Shown in pieces: positions 11,070-25,491 of a stretch of 64,000 nt of DNA. The notes beneath the pieces are model-generated. The model had not been told where the DNA came from, searched no databases, and saw only the letters and a program-made list of their open reading frames with translations. The translations under genes and the position numbers were made by a program. Numbering within the stretch: position 1 is the stretch's first letter; each line of letters opens with the position of its first letter. Location: positions 8,223,962 to 8,287,961 of the forward strand of contig NC_044923.1 in the NCBI RefSeq assembly GCF_003576645.1, given 5' to 3'. The DNA is from Ipomoea triloba. Its lineage: Eukaryota; Streptophyta; Magnoliopsida; Solanales; Convolvulaceae.

Positions 11070-13160
11070 TACACGTTTTCTCCAATTTTGTCTTATATTT
11101 AAAAATTACTCCGTACTATTTTTCTATATCTTGTTTTCTTTGTTGCCTAACTATTCATTGATGGAAAGATTGACGATAATTAATAGAGCAAAACTTCATT
11201 GATACACCATCCACTTTGGGATTAAGGTAATATATAAATATAAAAATAGTTTTTTTTTTAATACAGTGATTGGAGAAAGTTGTTGAGACAATTGAGCTAT
11301 ATATGCATGTCTCTTTGCATTTCATTATGTTTCGTGAAGTTTTGGTGATATATATGCGCTATATATGCTGCATGGTGGTTCATGAAATAGATCAGAGATA
11401 CACCTAGGATAGACACTACCATGTTTCCTAATGCTAATAACTATTATTGTATGATATCATATTTTTATAATAAAATAAATATAACATGTATTACATATGC
11501 GTTATTATAGCTTATTGCATTTTCGTTACATAAATGTCTTGAGCCAACATCCAATTCAAATGTCGGGCTGTAGGTGAATTTTATTGATATTAAATTTGTA
11601 AATTTGATAGAAATTGAATAAATATAAAAATACTATAATAACTATCAACTATTAATAGTAATTTGTAAATTAAACTTTTATAATGAAAATGCAATAAGTT
11701 AATATCAATAGACTACTCAATGGTAACTTTTTCATTTTTAACTTATTGAAATCAATAAGCCAAACCTATTTACCAAACACCCATTTTCCTATTTAATCAA
11801 ATTAAACAGCTAAATTGATCAAATAAATTAAATTTTAACGGTTAAGAAATTTGCTAAACACCTCATTGTTTGCATGATGGATGATGGAGTGATGCAATTA
11901 TTGTTGGCATGCATATTTATGTAAACAGTACTACGTTGGCAGCCAAGATATTGATGATAAGATATGGGGTTGCTTACGTATCACTTGTCCTAAAGAGAAA
12001 AAAATCCAACGGGTCCTGAAACGGAATTAGACAATGTAGGAAGCAACATAGTAGTTCCTCATCACCAATGCCAGTATGCAAACCCATCACTAGAGTGTGT
12101 AAATTTCAGTAAATTTTCGATTCAATTAATGGTTAATGGTTAATGGTTTTATTCTAAAAAATTTCAGTTAAGGATTAATTCAGTTTGAAACTTTAGTTAA
12201 CTGAATTAATTAAACGGTTAACAAAAATTCTAAATAAATAAATAATTTAATATATAAAATCCCTATAAATTTGTAGTGTTGTTATAGGACTGGTTTTTTT
12301 TTTTTTGTATATTTTCTTATAAATTTATTATTATATGTATTATTTTAATTGAATTTATTATTATATTAATTATTTTTAAGATTTAAAACGTTAGCTTAAA
12401 AAAGTTCGATTAACCAGCTAACCGAAAAAAATTTCGATTCAGTTAATTCGATAATAAAAAGTTTGGTTCAGTTAAAGGTTAAAGTTTTAAAAATTTCAGT
12501 TAAAAACGGTTAACTGATTGAACACCCCTACCCATAATGTAGTGACACATTAATGAAATGAGTTTTCTTCTCAATCCAAAATTTTCGACTTGCCAGACTT
12601 ATATTCTAAACCCATGAAACTATTCTTAGGTCTATGAAGAGAGAAATTGAGTTAATCTAACACTAAACTGTATATTTCTGCGCAGAAAGAGCCTAACCCA
12701 ACTTAATTAGTGATGCTTCTCATCGATCACACTAATGTCATAGGGATATGTTACCCATAAAATTAACTAAATTACACATATTACATGCTTTTGGTCATAG
12801 TTAATTTATGAATTAATAGGTTGCCTAAAGAACAGTGGAGCTGCAAAGATTTCTATCTACTACTTGACTCCAGGCATGAAAGGTGTAGTACTTTTGAAAG
12901 ACCCTATTTAAGTTACCTAATTCATCAAACCACTATCTGTCTATCTTATTGACTAAGTCAAATTTATACTTGATAAATACTTAATGAATATATTATTATT
13001 ACAAATTTGACAAGCTGATCTATGACCCATGGTGGAATTTGGCTCAACAAAAGAGCAATGCCCTAGGATTACCTTAATTAGGTGGCCTCAGCCTAGTTTG
13101 AACTCGAACAATGACAAATTTACGGCTCTAACTTGTCTTTACTATTGGAAACACACATAT
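11065..13160. other. Intergenic with one hAT-like MITE
   Basis: No gene is seen. A likely hAT-type MITE spans 12091-12530. Its left end is TAGAGTGTGTAAATTTCAG and its right end, inverted, starts TAGGGGTGTTCAATCAG. The flanks CCCATCAC and CCCATAAT could be a diverged 8-bp duplication. The arms share TTCAGTTAA/GGTTAAC-rich sequence. Confidence 0.4.
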
Positions 13161-13164
13161 ATAT

Positions 13165-13475
13165 ATATAGGCTCTATTTGGTAAATGAATGTTAGTTGAT
13201 AGTTGTTAGATGATTGGGTTAAAATGTATAACTAGTTGATAACATTAGTTGATTGTAGAAATGTGTTTGGTAAATTAATTGTTACTTGATAGCTGTTTGG
13301 TATAATTTCTTTTTTCAAAAAGCTAATTGAAAAAGTTGTTTTGAGTAGCTTTTTAAATTTTAACATTTTAGAGTTACAAAAAACTGATTAACTAAACACT
13401 TATATTGATTTTTTAATCAAATCAAACAGCTAATCGTTATTAAATAAGTTAAAATTAACTGATAAGTTAACTCTT
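13165..13475. mobile_element. Dispersed TTTGGTAAAT repeat, copy 1
   Basis: It begins CTCTATTTGGTAAATGAATG and runs through TAGTTGATAACATTAG, TTTGGTAAATTAATTGTTA and AAACAGCTAATCG. The same order of blocks occurs at 43679-43980, and inverted at 61195-61560. It is AT-rich and non-coding. It behaves as a MITE, but the exact ends are unclear. Confidence 0.5.
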
Positions 13476-13660
13476 TTACTAAGGCCATAATGTTCCGTGA
13501 AGTTTTGGTGAAATGCGCTATGTGCTTCATCCCAAACTATACGATATTTCCTAATGCAGGTTTTATCCTCACAAGTCACAAGAATATTGCTATATTTGTT
13601 GGATGTGTATAAATATAATGTATAATATGATGAAATATAGCTTAATAAACAGTACAAAGA

Positions 13661-13702
<42 letters not shown>
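13661..13702. repeat. (AAT)n microsatellite
   Basis: About fourteen AAT triplets in AT-rich intergenic sequence. Confidence 0.9.
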
Positions 13703-14318
13703 TGTTTAAACTATATTGATAAAAAAAAAGATGAGTAAAGTATTAAAATATGGCCATATATGTACAGTTTATCTGCATGATGGGCGATGGAGTGAAGCAA
13801 TTATATTTGGCATTTATGTAAATTTTATTTGACTACGTTGCTCAAGATATCTTACTTACATATCACATGTCGGCAAGGGGATGGGTCTTGAAACGGAATT
13901 GGACAATGTAGGAAGCAACATCGAAAATGCATTTACTCCGTAATATGTAGTTGCTCATCAGTGGCTCCAAATCAACGGAAAAAGAAAAAAAGAAAATTAT
14001 TTTGATAATTAGGGTGTGTTTGGAAACTTGAAAAATCACTTCTGAAAAATGTTTGCCGGATTTTCAGTGTTTGACAAGAGAGGAGAAAATGAGGTCAATG
14101 AAAAAATATGCCTTAGTTAAAAGGAAAATAGGTATGTTTTGGGAAAAATGATTTCCCTTTTTTTCAGAAGTCATTTTCCAAGGAATATACACATGCAAAA
14201 TTTGTTAAAATAGTGTGATTTTAGTTTTTAGTTTTTAGTTTTTACAACACTAGTCCATGGGCTAGGGTTTATGCAAACCTAACCCGCCCCACGCGGATTG
14301 GTGGGCCCCAAGGGTCGG

Positions 14319-15018
14319 CAAATTATACCGTGCACCACGTACGTAAACGACGTCGTTTTGAACATTGTAAATTAACCGTCCGTTTTTTTTGGAAATCACG
14401 TTTCTCGGTTCAGTCGGTGTCTGTATTTATGTTAATATTCTGTGTATTCCAGACAATCATTCTGTGTATTCTAGGCAACCGTTCTGTGTATTCTAGGCAA
14501 CCGTTCTGTGTATTCATGTTATTAACACATGTTGTGATGTGTTTGTGCATTCGAATGTTTAGGAGAATGAATTCTGTGTCTTTTGTGTCAATATTCTGTG
14601 TATTCATGTTATTAAACAGGTTCTGATGTGTTTGTGCATTCGAATGTTAGGAGGATGAATTCTATGTATTTTGTGTCAATATTCTGGGCAAACATTCTGT
14701 GTATTCTAGGCAAACGTTCTGTGTATTCTAGATAATGATTATGTGTATTATAGATAATGAATTCCCTGGAGTTATTCGCGTTCTTGTCCGCGTCCACTAA
14801 CATCCGTGTATTTTGTGTCAATATTCTGTGTATTCTGGGCAAACATTCTGTGTATTCTAGGCAAACGTTCTGTGTATTCTAGATAATGATTATGTGTATT
14901 ATAGATAATGAATTTCCTGGAGTCATTCTCGTCCGCGTCCACTAACATCAAAACGACGTCATTTATGTTCGTGGTGCACATTGCTATGTGCACCATGGTG
15001 CAGGGTATAACGATTGCC
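14319..15018. mobile_element. TIR element with internal minisatellite, copy 2
   Basis: This is the opposite-orientation relative of 3777-4362, with the same terminal blocks (GTGCACCAC, AACGACGTC) and the same minisatellite (TTCTGTGTATTC, CTAGGCAA). The 9-bp duplication AAGGGTCGG is exact (14310-14318 and 15019-15027). It is longer than copy 1 because an internal segment of units, including GTCCGCGTCCACTAACATC, is duplicated. Confidence 0.85.
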
Positions 15019-15231
15019 AAGGGTCGGCCTGAGTTTTTTTTTTTTTTTTTTTTTTAAATCAAAGCTCCAAAAAATAAGTAAAGTCTACAAATATTAACAT
15101 TGTGAATTTGCAATTCAACTTTAAAGTCTAACAAAAATTAATATTAATTCAAAGTTCAAAAAAATAAGTTATATCTACAAATAATATTAAGTTTTTCGTA
15201 TTTAAAAATTAAAATGTAAGTCTATTTTAAT

Positions 15232-15238
<7 letters not shown>

Positions 15239-15280
<42 letters not shown>
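15239..15280. repeat. (TA)n microsatellite
   Basis: A clean TA run inside the Tourist-like element, followed by a GC-rich stretch of 70 bp with repeated GCGGGCT blocks. Confidence 0.9.
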
Positions 15281-15282
<2 letters not shown>

Positions 15283-15796
15283 GGCCTCGCTTGCGGGCTG
15301 TGGGTCTTTGCGGGCTAGGCCTGTTAGGCCCGCTATTTCGCGAGTCATCTTTTTTTTTTTTTCTTTTCTTTTTTTTTTTTGTGGTCCTAACCTACGAAAT
15401 TTATAATATATTATACGTTCAAAACGGATAATGGATGAATGAAAAATTCATTATCAAAATAAACCCATTTGAGTTGAAAAATGAAGCATACAATTCTGCT
15501 CATTTTCCTGAAAATGAACCAAAAACAAAAAGACAGTTTTCGGTTGTACAACCAAACACCGGAAAGAAAAATATTTTTTGAAAAATAACTCATTTTCCAT
15601 AAAACATTTTCCAGAAGTCATTTTCAGGTTTCCAAAACACACCCTTATTCTAAAATTGGGGCATAAACTAAGTAAAGTATAATTGATATGGTACGGTACA
15701 AAGATGCAATGACATTTTTTTTATATAAGTACAATATTTTTCTCGTATCATTTTGGAGAAATTTATATTACTTTAAACTAAATATGTATTTATAGG

Positions 15797-15920
15797 TCAA
15801 TAACTTTATGATTTAGTGGCACGAATTGACTCTTTCATATGGAAAGTTATGGGTTTGAGCCACAGTGGGGTAGATTGAGAAAGTTATTATGAAATATGAA
15901 CATATATTACATTATTTTTT
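15797..15920 (+). mobile_element. SINE, same family as 5891-6063
   Basis: ATGATTTAGTGGCACG is the A-box-like part and GGGTTTGAGCCACAG the B-box-like part. GATTGAGAAAGTTAT follows, as in the copy at 18352. Only the 5' two thirds are clear. Confidence 0.55.
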
Positions 15921-16981
15921 TTGAAAGGAAATACTTAATGCATTAAATCATAATCCACAATGTTCACAATGACGGGAGGAGGTAAACTCATCCCCTCCTC
16001 GCAACCTGACACATACTACATTATAACAGAGTCAATACTAAAAAAATGTATTGATAGATTAGAAAGCATAAACAATGCAAGCACCATTTTGTAATAAATA
16101 TGCATGATTCTTTACCCATATTATTTAACACTAAATTTCATAATACAAACAAGTATTGTTTTAGTAACTTTCGCATGGTTTTGACCTAAGTACACATGAG
16201 TAGATTGTGAAACATAAACACGCACTGCTTTGAGATAAATAGATATTTACTTATTTATAAAAATGCCACTGCCTTATTTAATTTTAAGCATAGATCACTA
16301 TATAGAAATGGGTTTCCGTGCAATTAGAATTTTCATGTGCGGTTGAAAATTTTAGTAAAAAAATATAGGGTCAATTTTATAATTATTGAAAAATTGGATT
16401 CATTTTATAATTGTTGCAAACTTGAAAGATTAGTAATGGTAAAATCTTAAGTTTTGATTTCTCAAGATGAAGAGTATAGATATCCAAACTTTTTACCGGG
16501 GGAGATGTCTCATGTAAACCCCAGTGGTGGTGTATTAATTTTTTGGGCTGCAACAGATAGAGAAAGTATAGAACAAATACCACCTTGTAAAAGAGTCAAT
16601 CGTACTAAAAAAAAAATAGTACTAAAAAAAGAGTCAATAGTACTAAAAAAAAAAAAAAACTTCTACTTATTTTCATAAATTTCAGTGTCTTTAAAAAAAA
16701 CAGATTTTTATCCCTTTATTTTTTAAATTACGAACAAAATTTATTCTTATTTTTCACCAATTATTCGCAAATGATTATATATATCAGCACTGAGCACATC
16801 ACTAAATGGATTAGACCATAGGCAAATTAAAGTTCAAAATTTAAAAAAAAAAATCAAATCAAGATTTATTTGTCCTTTCTAAATGTTGAAAATTTTAATT
16901 ATTATATTTTAATATTTTTATTAATTTAAATTTCTAATGTATATTGAATATTAATATGTATATTTCTCTTAATAAATAATT

Positions 16982-17427
16982 GGGAAAAGGGTCAAATAAG
17001 CCCTCCAACTTTACCTAAGGAGTCAATTAGGCCCTTGAACATTTTAAAGTAGCAATTAAACCCATCAACATTATATTTTGATGCAAAAAAGTCCATAAGC
17101 CTATTAATGACCTGTGATCACAGGTCATTAAGATTCCGGTCAAATTTTCGGCACACTCAGGCTATATTCCGGCACAAAACCCAGTGGTTGCCTTCTCCAG
17201 TGAGTCACCGGCGACCGTCGAACGGTCGCCCTTGACTTTTGTGCCGGAATATGGGTGCTGAAAATTTGACCGGAATCCTAGTGACCTGTGATCACAGGTC
17301 ATTAACAGGTTTATGGACTTTTTTGCATCAAAATACAATGTTGATGGGTTTAATTGCTACTTTAAAATGTTCAGGGGCCTAATTGACTCCTTAGGTAAAG
17401 TTTGAGGGCTTATTTGACCCTTTTCCC
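16982..17427. mobile_element. Fold-back MITE, GGGAAAAGGGTCAAATA family, copy 2
   Basis: A 446-bp near-complete palindrome. It starts GGGAAAAGGGTCAAATAAG and ends with the inverse complement. Arm blocks include AACATTTTAAAGTAGCAATT and a self-complementary GACCTGTGATCACAGGTC in each arm. The 9-bp duplication TAAATAATT is exact (16973-16981 and 17428-17436). The centre carries a smaller hairpin (GCGACCGTCGAACGGTCGC). Confidence 0.9.
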
Positions 17428-17479
17428 TAAATAATTTATTAGAAATGGGATCAATGTGTATCTGATCCCCATCTAATAC

Positions 17480-18052
17480 GGCAAAATTTACTGCGTACCA
17501 TGGTCTATGTAGCAATATGAACCATAAAGTATGTGTTATTTTAATTTTTAATTAAACTTCAGTTTCATTTTCCCTCCACACTAGTTTCATTATAGCAATA
17601 CTAAAGTATTGCCCTTGACCTTTGGTTAAAGGTGAATGCATGAGTCCCTTCCACTCAACCACACCCTCTAGGTTAGTGTGGAAGGAAAATGAAACTAAAA
17701 AACATAACAATATTGTCCAATGAAACTGGAGTGTAATTAAAATGATACATACCTCATGGTCCACGCTACTACATGGTACATACCGCGGCAAATTATGCTA
17801 TGAACCTGGGTTGTGAACATAGAGCTATGAAATTGTAAACGTAGAACTACGAAATTGTGAACATGAAATTATGAAATTGTGGACATGAAGTTATAAAACT
17901 GTGAACATGGAGTTATAAATTGTAAATATAAAATTATAAAACTGTGAACATAGAGTTATAAAATTGTGAACATAGACCCGAGTCCACCTTGCAAGGTGGA
18001 CCCAGGTCTATGGCATAACAAACGTAGACTATGATCCACAATAAAATTTGCC
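17480..18052. mobile_element. Cluster of nested GGCAAA-terminus elements
   Basis: The outer ends are GGCAAAATTTACTGCG (17480) and, inverted, GGCAAATTTTATTGTGG (18052). At 17787 another GGCAAATTATGC end begins. After it comes a minisatellite of GAAATTGTGAACATAGA units, then a perfect short palindrome TCCACCTTGCAAGGTGGA near 17983. The same palindrome plus minisatellite combination occurs at 54351-54725. This suggests one such element landed inside or beside another. Exact boundaries are uncertain. Confidence 0.5.
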
Positions 18053-18112
18053 CCCATAATCTATCACAAGACTTCCATTTTACAAACTTAGTCACCAAAC
18101 ATTTAGAAGAAG

Positions 18113-18137
18113 CTAGATTCCGGCCCGCTACACGGGC
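18113..18137 (-). mobile_element. Helitron 3' terminus
   Basis: On the minus strand the sequence is a GCCCG/CGGGC hairpin (18123-18137), a short spacer, and CTAG. This is the Helitron 3' signature: stem-loop then CTRR. The body would extend to the right. I could not place its 5' TC end, and no Rep/helicase frame is seen. Confidence 0.5.
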
Positions 18138-18351
18138 AAACCAAAAGTTTATTAATTTATTTAAAATTTTGAGTGCTAAAAATTACTCCGATCCGTAGAA
18201 AATTCCTTGTTCCCATCACTTAATTATATTAAATTCCTAACACTACATGCTGAAGCTACACAGCAATTTTGCGATGGATGAAAATTGAAAGCAACTTTTC
18301 GAGTAGGGAAAGGCAAATAACAAAAGAAGGTTGCCATAATTAGTAAGTGAC

Positions 18352-18520
18352 TGCCAAAAGACATTGTGGTCTAGTGGCACTCGGTTTACACCCCACATGG
18401 AAGGAAGTGAGTTCAAGCCTCAGTGGAGGTGACTGTTGGCTCTTTGTGCTTTAGTAAGTTGAGAAAGTTATGAACAGATAGTACATTGTAACAGAGTCAG
18501 TAGTACTCAAAAAAAAAATT
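18352..18520 (+). mobile_element. SINE, tRNA-derived, full-length-like copy
   Basis: It starts TGCCAAAAGACATTGTGG and has the A-box-like GGTCTAGTGGCACTCGG and B-box-like GAGTTCAAGCCTC. The 3' tail TTGTAACAGAGTCAGTAG ends in a poly-A. Tail fragments with AACAGAGTCAA also occur near 16025 and 43240. Confidence 0.65.
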
Positions 18521-19510
18521 AGTAAGTGACTTAATGCAAAAATAACAGAAGAAGATGGAACTAAGTTAGCTAAGCAAACAAGACATCACATACTCATAGT
18601 CCATAGCATGTGTGCTGTGATGGTTTTTGTTACTTTTGTAATATGGTGACGTTTGGGAGAGGTTATATATCTAACTCAACTCCATAATGCATGCATGCTT
18701 CTATATATGTAATATATATATACCTTTTGTGACTCCAATCCCTCCTCTTTTTAAGTCTTCACGCTATCTCTACGTACGCATTCATGATCACGTTATGGTA
18801 CCTACGTAGATGGTGTAATAATTTTATTTATATGTTTTTATAAAGTCTAAGTTGGGAGATGTTATTCCGGTCTAAGCCGGGTTAGAGCATATTATTAGTA
18901 TAAAAGAAGATTTATAATAATTAAGTGTGGCAACTTGGAGCAGTTGATAAGTGGATTGTTAATATAGTTATAAAGTCGAAGGTCTAAATTGCGCAAAGTC
19001 TATAATATGAGGCCTAGAAATACGTTTTTAGAAATTTAATTGGTGAAAATTAATTACTAAATGGCCTATAACTACAAAAAATGCCAACCCTAATTAAGAT
19101 AGAAAATATCATGATAATTTGTCATCCAAAATACAGAATAGTTTGCATCTTATCTTAACTATGTTTAACTGAACAAGACCATCATCGTCGGAAGCGGCAG
19201 AGCTACGTTCATTTGAGTGGGGTCAATTGACCTCACTCAAATTTTGTGTGTGTGTGTATATATATATATATAGTCAATTACTATGTAGTGTGACGACACA
19301 TATATATGCATGTTATCATTCTAAAGAGGTGGCCACAGGATCAAATATATCTCGTAAATAATATTAATCATGAGTGTTTAAAAAAAATTATATATATACT
19401 TAATATCATTCTCACAACATAATAATTAAAAATTTAATAACTTTTTTTTTTTACATTTTTAGTTTTTTTTTACTTATGAAATTAGCTTTAAATATTACCG
19501 GTGGTGACTG

Positions 19511-19720
19511 TCAGCGCGCGTTGAAAGAGTTTTTTCAGCCATGCAGATAGTGAAGAATAGATTGCGCAATCAAATGGAATATAATGTGATGAACGTTTGT
19601 TTGGTTACTTTTATTAAAAGGGAAGTGTTTGAAAGTATTGATAAAAAACAAATTATACAACGTTTTCAAAGTATGAAAAGTTGTCGTGAACAATTGTACC
19701 GTAAAATGAAGACATTTATA
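19511..19720 (+). pseudogene. hAT-type transposase remnant (dimerisation region)
   Basis: An open stretch reads VERVFSAMQIVKNRLRN, then CLVTFIKREVFESID and IIQRFQSMKS. This is the C-terminal hAT dimerisation region found in plant TTF/ZMYM-type zinc-finger transposases. The rest of the gene is missing. Upstream, a block with GTGGGGTCAATTGACCTC and a TG/TA microsatellite (19240-19272) separates it from unique sequence. A decayed mobile-element fragment with no host role seen. Confidence 0.7.
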
Positions 19721-20712
19721 TTTCTATATATCATTAAAATTAATATTAAATTTAGTATATTGACATCACTGAATTTGAGTTATGAGTACTCTTCCACTAA
19801 TCATATCGTTGTATAAGTCATCTAATTGTCAAGAGGTTAGTTTAATTAATTTGAGTCCATGAGATGAAGAAAAGTTACTTGTAGCTCAATGTTTTGTTTT
19901 AGAAAGGGTGTAGATAAGTACGTAGATTTGGCTTATGTAAAGAAAGAACCTTCCTTCTTTAGCATTTTATAGATATGAATGTTGTAAGGTAGAAGCCCTC
20001 CAAATTTATTGTTTTCCTAACTTTTCTTTGTTTTATTGTGTAATGGGTGAGCCTAAGCATCCAGCCAAGAGTATGTTGTAAGGAGGCAAGATTTATGTCT
20101 CCGATCCTTGCTCATCTATATATGTATCTATTCTTTTGATATTAATATTATAGTCATAATATTATATTGTCCAATAAAATTATTATTTTTTAAATGCTGA
20201 AGAATTGGTTTGATTACATTTCCACTTATATTTTTAGGGAAGGGGTGAGACGCAAATTATATCGGCCCTCAGGTTTAAGGTTTAAAACTACATTTCTACT
20301 TATACATGCTCAAAATCAACGGTGCAAGTTGATGCCAAAATTTTCAAAATTCATCACACATTCACACTACACTTCTATCCTTTTATTTCTTCCTTTTTAA
20401 TTTTTTTTTTAAATATTATTGTGACATTAAAGGTGGAATTATCCACCCCAACTTTTTTTTTTTAATACTTATTTTGAGGTTACGAGGTAAACTAGTCCAT
20501 GTGCACTTATAAAACCCTACTCATGTGTAATAGGAAACGTTGTATGTGCATGATATGCTTAGAATCATACTCCCAGACCATTTCTTTCAAAATAACTATT
20601 ATGAATTCTTTTTTGTACTACATGCATAGGTTTCCCAATTTAGATCAGACTAATACTAATCCTAATCAGCCTCCAATTTCCCCTCCCACCAAGAGTCGCG
20701 GTCTTTTTGTTC

Positions 20713-20719
20713 TATATAA
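20713..20719 (+). promoter_or_regulatory. Possible TATA box for GH9
   Basis: TATATAA lies 31 bp before the GH9 ATG. That would give an unusually short 5' leader, so it may not be the main promoter element. Confidence 0.35.
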
Positions 20720-20743
20720 GTACTTGTTGTAGTAACCTAATAA

Positions 20744-24743
<4,000 letters not shown>

Positions 24744-24975
24744 TACGTTAATTAGCATCAAGTCTGATCTAGCTAGCATTATATTGTGTCCTACAAAATT
24801 ACACTCTATATGTTGTGGAGCTGTTGGCTGCAATATAATGATATGCCTCAATATTGAAAAAAACATATACGGAGTATATAATTAAGTCTCATCAACAGAA
24901 TTAATTAAGATACTAATTTATGTACCACAAATCTTTTATTACTATACTGTAACAATATATGAATATTATATATAT

Positions 24976-25440
24976 AACTACAAAAATCATTAGTTGCAAA
25001 AGAAAATTGCAATTGAACAAATTCTATTACAAAATTGCAACGATATGATTTTTCTTTCATTGCAATTGTAAATTTTGGCGCAACAAATGGGGGGAAACAT
25101 TTATCAAAGGAAATTGAATGGAAACCAACATGCGTTGTAATTTTTGTAACCGATTTTGCAACGACATGCAATTCTGTTGCAAAATTTTATTAAATTTTAA
25201 AAATTAAAGGTTTTGCAACGATATTTGCAACAAAACTCAAAATCATTGCGAAAATTGACATGCAATGAACACGTTGCAATGAAAATTTGCAACATAATTC
25301 ATTTTCCTTGCAATTTTTTAAAAATTAATTATTTTGCAACAGAATAAAAGTCTGTTGCAAAATTCGCATTGCAACCAAAACAAATTGCAATGGAATTCCA
25401 TCGCAATTACTTTTCAATTAATTTTTATATTTACAAAATA
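24976..25440. repeat. Dense TTGCAAC repeats between GH9 and SPO11-2
   Basis: About twenty degenerate copies of TTGCAA(C/T) or its inverse complement are packed into this stretch. It starts with ACTACAAAAATCATTAGTTGC. Such subterminal repeats after an (C)ACTACAA-like end recall CACTA elements, but no second terminus or target duplication is seen. The stretch reaches to within about 50 bp of the SPO11-2 ATG. Confidence 0.45.
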
Positions 25441-25491
25441 ACCTATTTGCGCGGGAGCTAGACGATTTGCTATTATTTGCGGCATTCACCG

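Larger units (their letters stand above)
14012..15644. mobile_element. Tourist-like TIR element with nested insertion
   Basis: The left end is GGGTGTGTTTGGAAACTTG; the right end, inverted, is GGGTGTGTTTTGGAAACCTG. The arms go on through CACTTCTGAAAAATG and GACTTCTGGAAAATG. Both ends are flanked by TTA (14009-14011 and 15645-15647), the duplication expected of PIF/Harbinger elements. Its interior is interrupted by the TIR element at 14319-15018 and by T-rich and TA tracts. No transposase frame is seen, so it is non-autonomous. Confidence 0.65.

Noticed and set aside
10927..11202. ORF of repeated Tyr-Ile
   Set aside because: It is a translation of the TA microsatellite and spans an N.
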